Counted from the stretch's first letter, positions 1 to 10,319 are shown. The stretch is DNA of 64,000 nucleotides from Bactrocera neohumeralis (GCF_024586455.1 NC_065919.1:28062839-28126838), one strand, 5' to 3'. Notes: generated by a model from the letters alone, not told the origin. Translations and numbers: made by a program.

Positions 1-440
1 CAAAATGATGTTATGCACCAAATTTGGTTGAAATTGGTTGAGTAGATACATAAGTACATATATGGGATTTCATCAACAAGTTGGCGGTACTACGGCTATG
101 GTCCAAGTTTTATACTGGTTCACATGTAACGCTGCGAAATCCTCTTCACTGTCAAATTTAATGCTTTTCGTGTTCTAAGACGAATTATGACACTTTCAGT
201 AGTTTTGAACATAATCGTTATAAGGGAGACGGGCGAGATTATTTTCCGATTTTACCGGCTTTGCAGCAAGTTTGGTCCGATTTTGGACATCTGCAATAAT
301 AAACTCTTTTGAGCATCAAGTTTCAGCAATATATCCAAATTTTTATTCAAGTTATCGCTGCACGATCTGTCTGTTCGTCTAAGGTGAACAAAAATAGTAG
401 CATATTCCGCGCAACATGTGGCCAGAGTATAATGAGAGTA
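1..440 (+). repeat. Dispersed repeat family B, internal part
   Basis: This stretch resembles the middle of the repeat seen more completely at 19630-20795 and 58765-59710. Shared phrases include 'ccaaatttggttgaaattg', a 'cgttataaggg' block and 'ttcaagttatcgctg' followed by a CTGTCTGTTCGTC tract. It is non-coding. The ends are not visible, and the copy may begin before the window. Confidence 0.6.
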
Positions 441-764
441 ATAATTATAAGCCTTTCAGCAAAACGTTTTTTATGAAATTTTTTTGTACTATTAGCTAAT
501 TGACTAAATGATTAAATTAAACGGCTGTCTGGATTGTCTTTCAAATTTTGCTACCGATACTATATGTCCACCTAATCACCGAAGGCATTGGTTTTGTAGG
601 AATGATAACAAAGAGATCTACACTATTATTCGTTTTCGACTGTTAATTATATTGAGTTATATGATATATTTTAATATTATTTTTTTATGCCCACAACATC
701 TTAAAAAGGGAGATGACTATGCTATTCTGATAAAAAAATTAATTGTTAGAGGACAGCGTTATGC
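441..764. other. Upstream flank of Kazal gene, no gene recognised
   Basis: AT-rich DNA. A 94-codon open frame (508-792, +) crosses it, but its translation resembles no family I know, has no recognisable start context and runs into the promoter-like sequence of the next gene. I do not support it as a gene. Confidence 0.5.
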
Positions 765-805
765 TTTAAATATTTTTACTATTTGGATATGAACTAATAT
801 TAGTT
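765..805 (+). promoter_or_regulatory. Candidate core promoter of the Kazal gene
   Basis: A TATA-like TTTAAATATTT lies at 765-775. About 30 bases downstream is 'tattagtt' (798-805), close to the insect initiator TCAGTY. This would give a 5' leader of only about 25 bases before the expected start codon position at 826. This is inference from motif spacing alone. Confidence 0.35.
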
Positions 806-825
806 TTTAAACACATTTACGCACA

Positions 826-2722
826 ATTAAGTTTATTATTATTTTTCTTACAATAGTTGCCTTGTACGCCTTCGCATTGGCACAGTCGCTGGCGAATGTT
901 AAGTGTCAAATGAATTGTGATCTGCAGGACTTTAGACCGGTCTGTGGTATAGATGACGCTGGTAAGACGAAAACCTTCAACAATCTGTGCATTCTGAAGA
1001 CAGAGAATTGCCTGCGACATCTTTGTAAGTAAAAAATTAAAATATGTATTTATAAATTATGCATACATATATGTAGATATGTACTTTCATAAAAGAACAA
1101 ATGCGAAAACAGTTTTAAAGCTAATTGACAACAAAGTCAACAACTTTGTAACTTTTTTAATAACAGCGAAATTTTTACTGCGGAAAACATCATGGGATGT
1201 TGAAAAAATGTTACAGCAGTTCATAAAATGAGTGAAAATATAATATATTTTGAAATTTTTGTATAAAAAAGGAAAGAATGCCACCCAAGCCACCAACAAC
1301 AATGGTTTGCTCGCTTCTGTTCTGGAAATTTCGATGTGAAAGATGCACCTTGCTCTGGTCGACCTATCTATATATATATATAGTTTATCTACTATAGGAC
1401 CATCTCGTAAACAGACATGGCATTGCTAAGGAACTTAACAGTCATCATCAAACGGTTTTGAAACATTTAAAAAGGCTGGCTTTAAAAAGAAACTAGATTT
1501 TTGGGTACTACATGAATTGTCTGTGAAAAATTTAAACGATCGAATTAACATTTGCGATTCTCTGCTGAAACGAAATGAAATCGAAACATTTCTGAATCGA
1601 ATGGTAACAGGAGACGAAAAGTGGATCAAATATGACAATGATATGCAAAAAACATCATGGTCCAAGCGTGGTGAAGCTCAACAAATGGTCGGAAAGCAAA
1701 GATTGACGCCTCGAAATGTTATGCTGAGAGTTTGGTGGGATCAAAAAGGAATCGTCCACTATGAGCTGCTCCAGGGTTTTTAAACGATGGAGTCTATATT
1801 TTACTTTCAACAACTGATGAGACTGAAACAAGCAATCAAAAAAAGAACGACCAGAACTGATCAACAGAAAGAGCTTCGTCTTCCATCAGGACAATGCTAG
1901 ATCACGCACATCTTTGATGACTCGGCAAAAACTGGGAGAGCTTGGCTGGGAAGTTTTGATGCATCCACTATATAGCTCTGACCTTGTACCATCAGACTAT
2001 TATTTGTTTCGATCAATTCAGAACTCTCTTAATGGAGGAAAGTTGGCTTCTACTGATGGAATAATGTCTTTAGCGAAAAAATGGCAAAAAGTGGTCGACC
2101 AACATGATATATATTTGGTTCATGAAAGTTCATTATAAATATAAAAAAATAAATTGAAGTTTGATTAGAAATACGAAAAGACTTTTTTGATTACCCAATA
2201 TAATGAACGATAAAACGATCTAAATTTCAACTGCAGTCCAAATTTCCGGTATTTGAGGGATTGAACAGTTTTGGTTGGATTTGGGAAAATTTTGGTCATA
2301 AGATTGCATACTTAAATGACTTTATTCGCGCGAAGTTTTATCACGTTATATTAATTTCTTCTTGATTTGTGCACTCGAAAGGAAAGAATAAGATGGAATT
2401 TTATAGACAGATAACAGTTACATGGATTTCAACTTTTCTCGTCATTCTGATCATTTATATACATATACATAACGTATCTATCTCGCTGAGCTTTAGGTGA
2501 TACTTACAACCGTTCGGTGAACAAGACTGTTATACTATTTAGCAAGATGTTGCAAGTGTATAAAAATCAACACTTAAGATATGGTATACAGGACTATATG
2601 TAATATTTCGATCGTAGTGACCTTTACAATTTTACGTACATATTTACTTAATATGAATAATATTTATATAATGTCTTTTCGTTGCAGCATTCCAGAAAAC
2701 TTCCGATGGCGTATGTCCATAG
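826..2722 (+). CDS. Kazal-type serine protease inhibitor, two exons, start codon reads ATT
   Basis: Exons are 826-1024 and 2688-2722; the donor is GTAAGT at 1025 and the acceptor TTGCAG ends at 2687. The product would be 77 residues. A hydrophobic N-terminus (KFIIIFLTIVALYAFALA) resembles a signal peptide. The mature part has six cysteines in Kazal order, with spacing C-x3-C-x8-C-x14-C-x6-C-x13-C, the typical RPVCG around cysteine 3, NNLC at cysteine 4 and SDGVCP at the end; exon 2 supplies the last cysteine. Kazal proteins are secreted and block serine proteases through a loop after cysteine 2; here the P1 residue would be leucine. The frame is clean and the splice sites are good, but there is no in-frame ATG: the codon just before 'KF' is ATT in a Kozak-like setting. 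It may be a fresh pseudogene, use a non-AUG start, have a missed upstream exon, or carry a sequence error. The 1.66-kb intron contains a mariner and a family B repeat fragment. Confidence 0.72.
1262..2199 (+). mobile_element. Mariner remnant inside the Kazal intron
   Basis: Translated pieces match a mariner transposase in order: the helix-turn-helix end (WFARF, GNFDVKDAPCSGRPI) at 1300-1370, FKKKLDFWVLHEL near 1480-1520, the first catalytic aspartate in VTGDEKWIKYDN (about 1605-1640), and a C-terminal part with a decayed HQDNA region and a catalytic-Asp region (SSDLVPSDYY, about 1974-2003). Frameshifts and stops break it. The right end resembles a terminal inverted repeat: the reverse complement of 2168-2199 reads TTGGGTAATCAAAAAAGTCT and onward. 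I cannot find the matching left repeat, so it looks 5' truncated. Confidence 0.8.
2235..2570 (+). repeat. Dispersed repeat family B, 3' part
   Basis: Matches the 3' half of the copy at 19630-20795: 'catggatttcaacttttctcg', 'ctgatcatttatata', 'tatctatctcgctgagcttt' and the end 'aagatgttgcaagtgtata'. It sits inside the Kazal intron just after the mariner. Confidence 0.65.
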
Positions 2723-2805
2723 ATGCTAATTATATAAAACAAAGAAACAGTACTAACTTGCAAACATCAGTGATCCAGTTCTAAAAATTAACAATTAAAT
2801 TAGTT

Positions 2806-2811
2806 AATAAA
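2806..2811 (+). promoter_or_regulatory. Candidate poly(A) signal of the Kazal gene
   Basis: AATAAA about 84 bases after the Kazal stop codon (2720-2722), on the coding strand. Confidence 0.5.
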
Positions 2812-2822
2812 CTAAGTGCAAA

Positions 2823-3480
2823 TTATGTGTGTCAAGCAATTTTATCGTTTTATTCATTAACTGCTACTTTTCATACGCACATTTTCATCTAAGCATTTTA
2901 ACACAAATTTGAAAGAAAAGGTTTTAACCAAGCAAATCATCTATGACATCATTTTAAATATACTATATATTACCAAACAGATATAAAACTTATGTATTAC
3001 CGGGTATTTTACAATAAAAAAGCATGTTATATATAATATATCCGCATCAGGAAGGCGAGTCTAACACGAAGCGCCGCTCTTGGTCCATGGCAGCATGTGT
3101 ATGAAAGCAATCAGACTAAATTCTACATTTCAATATGTAAATTCTGGAATTTCGTGTATGAGATTCAAGCAGCAGCTGTTGGTTACAATGTAGTCCTAAG
3201 TGGGTTTTGTGTGATATTCTTAAGATTTGATTTGGAAAAGTCGTACATTTACTGTAAATTTGCATGTATACAAATGTAAAAAAATAAAAATAAAATAAAA
3301 TTAAATAAAATGCGTAATGCAAATATTTCTCCATTGAAGTTTAACGGAAAAACAAAGGGTTACTGTTAATACTACCAGTCTGCCGGATAGGTTCTTCGCG
3401 CTATTAGATATGTAATTAATTTTCAACCCCAGCGAATCATAACCTATTCACGAAAAGGTAAACAATATCCCATATCTACT
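2823..3480. other. No gene recognised
   Basis: AT-rich DNA with a short GC-richer patch at 3050-3095 that I cannot assign. Open frames on both strands around 3100-3330 are short, overlap each other and look like chance. Confidence 0.5.
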
Positions 3481-3490
3481 TGAAGAAAGG

Positions 3491-3526
3491 TATATAAGTT
3501 ATTTCAAAAGCTTCATTACTGGCAGT
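3491..3526 (+). promoter_or_regulatory. Orphan TATA plus initiator pair
   Basis: TATATAAG at 3491-3498 is followed 33 bases later by an initiator-like GCAGTC (3522-3527). No supported coding exon follows: the first ATG downstream (near 3593) opens only six codons before a stop. It could be a chance match or the remnant promoter of a lost gene. Confidence 0.25.
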
Positions 3527-3829
3527 CTTAAAACATATAATACTTTCAGTCGAAATTTCAAGCCACACCTATCGATCGCAGACGACAAATAGAATGAGAA
3601 GAACGACAAAGTAGCTAGTTAGGGAATAAGCTTGAATTATTTATACTCTTCAAATGATTAATCTCCTGTGGAGCAGCTGATGAAATATCAATCTTCAAAC
3701 AAGAAAAAATACTGTAGCAAAAAAGTTCAAAAAAGAATTTTACAAAAATAATTTCTTTGAACCAAACACCACACAATTCAAATTTTCCTCATACAATACG
3801 AGTCCATTAATTACCTATTCTAGAAGAAA

Positions 3830-4310
3830 TGAAAATTTTCTCGAAAGACGGTTTATTTATCAATGTAGTCTCCTTGACACAGCGGTTCTCTAACTTCATT
3901 AACCTTTTTGAAAGTTATATTTGTTTTGTATTGGTCTTCAGAATAGGCCTCCATAGCTGCGATAACTTCTTCATTCGGCTCAAATTTCTTTTACAAACAA
4001 TTGGACTATAGTGTAGGCAGTGTTATGAACCGATGAAAGAGCACTTTTTTCTTCGCCAAAATATGCCGTTTTTTCTGCAGTTCGGCGTCAAATCAGCCAA
4101 TAATTTGGTACGGTAGAGCCTTATACTCGTTTTGCCTTTCTTCAAGTAGTTGATATAGATCATACCTTCCGCATTCTAAAAAACAGCATCCCGAATGGTA
4201 TCCACTGTTTCGACTGTTTCTTCATTTCTGAAGTGTACCAGTGTATCCACATTTCGCCGAGGTCAGAAATGAAGTAGTAGCTCCTTCAGATTACGCTTAA
4301 ACAACGTGGG
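3830..4310 (-). mobile_element. Mariner remnant, minus strand
   Basis: Read on the minus strand this gives mariner transposase pieces in order: NAEGMIYINYLKKGKT (about 4120-4175), matching the family's 'W..GM..IDYL.KGKT' segment; a decayed stretch ending in RRKKCSFI that corresponds to the KK.LFHQDN region; and the C-terminus EEVIAAMEAYSEDQYK and GDYIDK before a stop (about 3848-3985). Catalytic positions are lost and no terminal repeats are visible. Confidence 0.7.
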
Positions 4311-4421
4311 CAATCAAAATTCAAAGTGCGACCAGCTTAAATCAATCATCGAACCTCCGTTTTCCCTGCGCGGTTTCCATTCCAAATACAAAAATCAAGT
4401 CAATAACCGAAATTGCTATTT

Positions 4422-4442
4422 TTCTTCGTTCGTTCGTTCGTT
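4422..4442. repeat. CGTT microsatellite
   Basis: Four-base units (ttcg) repeated about four to five times. Confidence 0.7.
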
Positions 4443-4964
4443 CAAAATGTAGGGAAATAGTGGACATTATGTGCGAAGCTGTCAGTGTGTACGTGTAATC
4501 GTGAAAGCATGTTTATATGCGGTATTTTTACGAGCTTTATTACGTTCACTACGTTGGTAAGATTGTTAAATGTAGACAGTAAAAATGAGGCATATTTATA
4601 GGCGTTCATATGGCCAATAGGTTGAGTGCCTGATAAAATGCCAAGCATTTCTGTTGATGTAATTTCGTAAGGTGAGTAAACATACGCGTTTGTAATTTCC
4701 ACTAATTCAAAATAATTAAAATAACTATATTTTGTATTTGCTTATATACATAGTTATGAGTAACTTGATAATCCTATTATAATTCTAAAACCTTTTAGTT
4801 TACGCAAGCATCATTTTAACATCGAGGTGCATTATGTTAAGTAAAACGTTTTTGCCAAATTTCAATGAATTCTAACCTTTGGTCAAGTTATTAGAAAAAT
4901 AGCAGCAATGGGTAGCATAACATTGAGACCAATAACTTTAGAACGAAGTGAAGAGATGTCATGT
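4443..4964. other. No gene recognised
   Basis: AT-rich DNA. An 86-codon minus-strand frame at 4442-4702 resembles nothing I know and lacks supporting signals. Confidence 0.5.
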
Positions 4965-5151
4965 CAGTATTTATTTATTTATTTATAATAATTCATATAA
5001 CAAAAAGAGTTTTATTATATAAATACATAAACGCAGCACTGGCTACGAGGCCTTCAGCCGTCTTGTAATTATAACTAGGTGAAAAATTCTATTTGCTAAG
5101 GGTTAGTAAAGATGTAAGTTGCTTAAATATATTTTAACAAATCTTTGGTTT

Positions 5152-5394
5152 TTAAGAATGTATATATCTACTTACAATCATAACGTTTTTTTCTGTAGGT
5201 TCACTTAGTAGTTTTATGAGATCAATGTTGCAAGAGTTGTGGGCTGTTGGGTGAAGCATCGGACAGAGTGTGAGTAAGTGTTTGATAGAAGCGGTGTCAT
5301 CGCAAAGGGGGCAAATGGATGGGCTTTTACCCGATAGTAAGTGGGCGTGTGTTATGATAGTGTGTCCAATCCTTAATCGAGTATATGTCTTCAT
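5152..5394 (-). pseudogene. Non-LTR element C-terminal zinc-like segment
   Basis: The translation contains RLRIGHT..THAHLLSGKSP.CPLCD followed by an H-x4-C-type ending (KHLLTLCP). This cysteine/histidine arrangement is typical of the region after RNase H in I and Jockey-like elements ('RLRIGHTRLTH...C..C....H.L..CP'). It is out of frame with the RNase H part upstream, so the ORF is broken. Confidence 0.7.
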
Positions 5395-5518
5395 TGCGCT
5401 AGTTGGAACTGTTGACGAGTAGATTATTCGATTTCTGGCTGGGTTTATGACCGCGTAGTGATGTTTAAATGTTTTCCATTCGCTTGCGTTTTTTTGATGC
5501 CTTTTGTGCTAAATAAGG

Positions 5519-6274
5519 TTAAGAATGTCTTGCTTGGCTTAAGGCAGGAGTCTTGGCTACATTTTTTGCAGCGAGGTCTGCAAAGTGGTTGCCTGTAATA
5601 CCAGCATGGCCAGGGATCCACATTACTTGGATTTTCTGAGGGGCACCAATGACCGCGTCCCTGATAACTTCTATTATGGGATTGCGATTGGAAGGAGACG
5701 TTATTGCAGACATACACGATTTGCTATCTTTACAGATGAGGAACTTTCCTTTAGTCTTTTTTGCGTAATTAACTGCATGAAGGATAGCAGATCCTTCAGC
5801 GGTAAATACAGAGCTCGTTGAGGGAAGTAGCCAATTGCAAATAATTTCTCCTGTGGCAGTGACAACCGCTAACGAAGTGGAATCGATGGACTTGGAGCCA
5901 TCCGTAAACAATAACTTCCAGCCATTATTTGTGTAATTAGATTCCAGTTCAGCAAAGGTTTGTTGAAAGACTTCGTTTGGTGTGTTTTGCTTGGACAAAA
6001 ACATAAGCTTATTCTGTAGTATTTTATCATTGATCAGACAGGGAGGATATCGAGTGGTGAATTTGCGTGTTGCGTTACGTAAAATATTATTTTCTGCAGC
6101 GAAACTTAAGCATCTCGAAATAGCCGATTGTATTCTTGAAATTTTTCTTTTTTTCGTGGCATGCGTGATAGTTGTATTTAGTAATGGGTTGGTGTTCTCA
6201 GCCGTTTTCGCAAGAATTTGAAGCGAAGAATCTATAATTTTATTTTGAATAGTTGGTAAACCAGATTCAGCCAT
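5519..6274 (-). pseudogene. RNase H domain of a non-LTR retrotransposon
   Basis: A 251-codon frame. The second half is an RNase H fold with its acidic residues visible: TDGSKS (first Asp), a Glu in TAEGSAILHAV, Asp in KDSKSCMSAI, and the end WIPGHAGITGNHFADLAAK carrying the His and last Asp. In I-clade elements this enzyme removes RNA from the RNA-DNA hybrid during target-primed insertion. The methionine used here is internal: the frame is open upstream into RT sequence. All four acidic positions are kept, which suggests fairly recent activity of the family. Confidence 0.8.
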
Positions 6275-6470
6275 TATCGTTTTTATTGGCGAGGTTGGAA
6301 AGGCCCGGAGACTTCGCCGTATTGCGAATGGTATTCTAGTTAAAGGTAATACGCTATGACAAATATATAAATATTTTGTTTCAGAACAAAGGCTTTCAGT
6401 CCATGTAACTAGTATTTTTTCTGAGTTTATTTTCTACGCGCTGTTCCAGTTAGATAAATATACTGATATT

Positions 6471-6655
6471 CTGAAGTGGCAACCTATTTATTTTTTGCAA
6501 AGCGTGAAGTGTAAATATAATATATAAAGAGGGATCCTTTCCGAGGTTCAATATTTTTTAAAAGAAAAAACTCAGAAATTTCAAATTTAATCGGGAATGT
6601 TTATTATTATTCGAAAAAACATTATTTGCCATTTATTTTTTGAAAATTATCTTTT
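6471..6655. other. No gene recognised
   Basis: AT-rich spacer between two transposon remnants; no features seen. Confidence 0.4.
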
Positions 6656-6659
6656 TCAA

Positions 6660-7010
6660 GTTTTGGCAGCGGCTACGTCTCAGATGGTCCATCCGTTGAG
6701 TGCAATTTTCGTTGACTCGTTCGAACATTTCGACTTGTAACTGGCGAATGAAACGAGTCATGTTTTGCTACAAGACCTGAATCGAGGCGGAATTGTTCGC
6801 TTGACTTTAGACTTTACATATCCCCACAGGAAAAGGTATAACGGTTTGATATCACACGATCTTGGTGGCCAATCGACCGGCCTAAAACATGAAATTATCC
6901 GCTCACCGAAGTGTTCCTTCAATAAATCCGTTGATTGACGCGATGTGTCGGAAGTGGCGCCGTTTTGTTGAAACCAAGTGTCGTCGAGATCATGAGCTCC
7001 AATTTCAGTG
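6660..7010 (-). mobile_element. Tc1/mariner-superfamily transposase remnant
   Basis: A continuous minus-strand frame gives DDTWFQQNGATSDTSR, then a segment with DWPPRSCDIKPLYLFLWGY. This matches the second and third catalytic-aspartate regions of an insect IS630/Tc1/mariner-type transposase ('WFQQDGATCHT', 'WPPRSCDLTPLDYFLWG'). The Asp of WFQQDG has become Asn and the Asp of TPLD has become Tyr, so it could not be active. It is a different lineage from the mariner copies at 17.5, 28 and 60 kb. Confidence 0.75.
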
Positions 7011-7014
7011 ATAA

Positions 7015-7800
7015 AAAAGGTGAAATAGAGAATTACTTTTTCAATTTATCATTTGTACAAATAAAACATTCGTAATGTTTTCTTGATCGCAAGGGTAGAA
7101 ATCGCGATGAAAACGCGTCCTTTCCAATTTCAAGGACTATTTGCCCAAAAACGATCGAAATTCGGAACTCAAAATGTTTAATATTATACATTATGTGTAT
7201 TATGATGTCAAAAAAGTACTCATTCCAATTTTTTCATTCAAGCATGTGGTCCTATGTAAGGGTTAACTAACGTAAATTTGCAACCGTCAACATCATTTCT
7301 ATGACGTAGCAAACTTGTTGAGACAACAAACCCGGTTTGAATTAATCAAATTTGGTTTAAATGACGCCAAGCCATAATACATATAATTGATAACTAGTTA
7401 CACAAAACTAGAATTTGATTGTTTTGATACATAAATGTTTATATTTGGCTAAATTCATCGACTTAAGCAACCAATAAATGTCACCAATGCAGTACTATTA
7501 ATATTGATAAAAATAAGTTAATTCATACAAAAAGACTATTTAAAAGAAAACAATAGAAATCTATTAAAAATTACAGACGTCAACAAAATATTTTTAAAAG
7601 TGCTACATATTTATAAGGATTTAGTAATGACTACAATCTAATGACGTCTGTTCTACGAATAAACTAAGCTGAAATAATACATGCAGACTGATTGCTTCTG
7701 ATAGCTTACATTTACTTAAATGTTCAATTTTAATGATTCGTTTGACTCTTAATCAAATTACCTTTGAATTTTATTGCATTGTGAATATTCACTTGTACTC
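7015..7800. other. No gene recognised
   Basis: AT-rich DNA; possibly flank of the preceding transposon up to about 7150, otherwise featureless. Confidence 0.45.
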
Positions 7801-7806
7801 ACATAA

Positions 7807-8409
7807 CACTGTGGAACATTTTTGGGATTATTGTCTGGGGGGGAGAAATTCCAAGTCAGGGTGATGGTACTAGGTCAGTATAGTAAAACCCTCAAAGGGT
7901 TTGGCGTTCGTATGTGTCAGTTTTTTTTATGACCTTTTAAATTTTTTTTCTTATCCTTTTTGCGGCTCCTTTATTCGCACATGCATAGCAATTCAATGGA
8001 TTATGATCTTCGTCAGGATTAGTCCAAGTCATTGGGATACCGAATGGCATACTTTCACGTCTTCTATTTTTCCAATCCATTAGACGGTTGTAGCAGCTTT
8101 TACACACTATATTTGGTACCCAATTTTCGTTCACTATAACATTTTGGTTGAAGTACATCTCGTATGTTTGAACAAAATCAGTACTGAAATTTCCCCTTTT
8201 TTTATGTGTTGAGACATATTGTTAAACTACGTTTGTGCAAAAATGTTATAACTAAGCGAAAAAACATCAAGATAAGCAAAAAATTTAAAAGGTCATAAAA
8301 AAAACTGACACATACGAACGCCAAACCCTTTGAGGGTTTTACTATACTGACCTAGTACCATCACCCTGACTTGGAATTTCCCACCCCCCAGATTAGCTGT
8401 TGTACTGTG
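7807..8409. mobile_element. Foldback element, copy 1, with long inverted arms
   Basis: Left arm 7807-7950 and right arm about 8265-8409 are inverted copies. The inner parts, including 'ccaagtcagggtgatggtac' and 'aaagggtttggcgttcgta', are nearly identical; only the outermost 30 bases differ. The ends start CACTGTGGAACA and, reversed, CACAGTACAACA. The element is flanked on both sides by TAA, consistent with a 3-bp target duplication. Between the arms lies a fragment of a zinc-binding coding sequence. A shorter relative sits at 25493-25914. I could not place the family: TAA duplications suggest PIF/Harbinger, while CACWGT ends recall the CMC/Chapaev group. Confidence 0.8.
7937..8203 (-). pseudogene. 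Zinc-binding exon-like fragment inside the foldback element
   Basis: Minus-strand coding-like sequence: NFSTDFVQTYEMYF, then NENWVPNIVCKSCYNRLMDW, then MPFGIPMTW and a closing NCYACANK. It shows a C-x2-C and a second C-x2-C pair, as in a small zinc-binding module that I recall from uncharacterised arthropod proteins ('VC..CY..L.DW', 'FGIPM.W', 'CYFC'). The best methionine (8156-8158) is internal; the frame is open to about 8203 without a clean start. Its C-terminal end runs into the inverted arm. It may be part of the parent transposase or a captured host exon. Confidence 0.5.
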
Positions 8410-8439
8410 TAATTAAGCCACTGGAAGACAAAACTATAA

Positions 8440-10285
8440 ATTCAAAATATAAAGTCATGGAAGTAGCTTTGCATTTGTTTGGCACCTAATGGAGATTCCA
8501 TGTGCAGCCAGGTCCTAATCCACCTGGTCTTTCCAATGGAGTAGATGTCTTCCTCTTCCTCGCTGAACTGTGTCTATGACGTCGTATATCTCATACAGCT
8601 CATCGTTCCATCGATTGTCATCCTCCGTGCCGCTGCACCATATACCAGGACGGGAATAATGAGTGACTTATAGAGTTTTGCTTTTGTTCGTCGAAAGAAG
8701 ACTTTAATTCTCAAATGCAAACCCAGTCCGAAGTAGCACCTACTAGCAAGTGTTATTCTGCGTTGGATTTCGAGGCTGTTAATTCTTGTTGTTGTTGGTG
8801 TTAATTCTGGTTCCACCAATGATATCGATGCGATTGGTATACGCCAGCAGCTATACACTCTTGTATAAGATTATACCTTTTCCATTTAGCTCTGCAGCTC
8901 AAATTATTTTCTCCAAAAGTCGCACGAGAGAGAGTCAGCTTGTCTGAAATCTCGCATGAAACGCTTGCTTATCCTCACGGAGCTTTAGGTGTTACTCAAC
9001 GTCAGTTTACACAGCCGCAATTTTGCGGGGATACCAAACTCATACGTCGCGGCATAAAAAAAGCTTATTTTTGTGCTGTCAAAAGCAGCTTTCAAATCGA
9101 CGAAGAAGTGGTGTGTGTCGATCATGGGTCTTTTCCAAGATTTGATGCATGGTGAATACGTAGTCAGTTGTTGATTTTCCAGGCCTGAAGCCACACTGAG
9201 AAGGTCCAATCAGTTTGCTGACGGTGCACTTAAATCTTTCACACAGTACGCTCGATAGAACCTTATATACGGTATTTCCTAAATAATCAGTATGCTCTGG
9301 GCATCAGTCACTAAATCATCATCTCTGGGGGTTCTACAAGAGTATGCTCCGGTCTGGAACCTTCTGTTAGTCACTGCATATTTTTTGTAGAATTTTCGAG
9401 CATGCGTCTCGTTTCCCTCTTCAACTCTCTGTATCTATCCCATCCCGCACGTGTTGGGGTCTATTGTAACGTTGCGATTTAGGCAGTCAGTCTGTTTTCT
9501 CTCCGCTACGACACGGCACTCCTCATCGTACCAGCTGTTCTTTTGCATTTTCCGAAAATCAATGGAGCTTGAATGCCGACCCACAGTTCCCTTATACCGA
9601 GTTGCTGATTAGTGCCCTCAGAGAGCAGAAGTGCAAGTCGAGTAGGAAATCGTTCGGATGTCTTTGCGATTGCAGCTTCCCGTCGTCCAACCTTCCTTAT
9701 GTTTGTTGACGTCCGTTTTTTGCTGCACAGAGGCGAGTGCGTATCTTGGCTGCAAAACCTCGGAGCGTACACACGTCTAAAACACAAGAGACGTGTCTTC
9801 CGTCTATCACAATTTGCGCTCCTTATATGGCCACTGTAGGAAATGCCACAAGAACCTACTCGTCTCAGTCCTTGTCCCATCCATGGCACTTCTTGGACGG
9901 CGGTGATGGCAATCTTTAGTCTTATGAGAACAGTAACCAGCTGGGCAGCTGCATTCCAGGTGCATGCCCTTAAATCGTAATCCTTAACGCGTTTGCAGTG
10001 GTCATCATCAAAAGGAGGGTCTATCATGGGGGGTTTTTTACGAGGGTTTTTTTTACGAGCCGGGTCTCTAACCCAGCGCACAACCCTAGGGAGGGATGTT
10101 TCGCCTTCTCACTTTAGCTCGCCTTCAAACGGATGTTTTTGGCTACCCAGAGGGTATTTGGTCTAAGACCGGAGTTCGTAATATGCTTGAGCTATGTGTA
10201 AGAGAATGATTTCTGGCCACTCCCAAGTGAATGGCGCTCAGAGAACTTGCCTCACTTTCGTGAACTTCTACACATGGCTCCATCC
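8440..10285 (-). mobile_element. RTE-like non-LTR retrotransposon, internally deleted copy
   Basis: Reading on the minus strand from 10285: a 5' leader; endonuclease start (9506-10081); a fragment with FYKKYAV and GAYSCRTP near 9330-9400; reverse-transcriptase pieces around 8900-9210; the C-terminal region EIQRRITLASRCYFGL, AKLYKSLIIPVLVYGA at 8574-8858; and an end segment with KTRWIRTWLH near 8480-8530. Five copies of this family lie in the window. Frames are broken throughout. The 5' sequence around 'tgcgctgggtt' (near 10070) recurs at 33789. Confidence 0.8.
9506..10081 (-). pseudogene. APE-type endonuclease domain, RTE-like element
   Basis: The frame contains YDLRACTWNAAAQLVTVL followed by ITAVQEVPWMGQG, matching the N-terminal motifs of apurinic-like endonucleases of RTE elements ('ACTWNV', 'D..AVQE.RWMG' with the catalytic Glu). 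The next motif is interrupted by a deletion, and later text (STNIRKVGRREAAI) already belongs to the linker between endonuclease and RT. The endonuclease would have nicked target DNA to prime reverse transcription. This copy cannot be functional. Confidence 0.75.
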
Positions 10286-10319
10286 TTCAAGGGTTAAGAA
10301 TACTTTATAATATTTCAGG

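Larger units (their letters stand above)
4966..6470 (-). mobile_element. Non-LTR retrotransposon, I-clade-like, 5' truncated
   Basis: On the minus strand the DNA runs from the end of a reverse-transcriptase ORF (LPLTRIPFAIRRSLRAFP near 6300-6360) through an RNase H domain (5519-6274) to a C-terminal zinc-like segment (5152-5394). It ends in an AAAT/TAA-rich tail, seen as 'tatttatttatttata' at 4968-4986 on the + strand. RNase H after RT and a TAA-type tail fit the I group. The upstream RT and endonuclease are missing, as expected for 5' truncation. At least one frameshift lies between the RNase H frame and the zinc segment, so the copy is dead. Confidence 0.8.

Noticed and set aside
508..792. 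94-codon + strand ORF before the Kazal gene
   Set aside because: No family resemblance, no splice or promoter support, and it ends inside the presumed core promoter of the Kazal gene.
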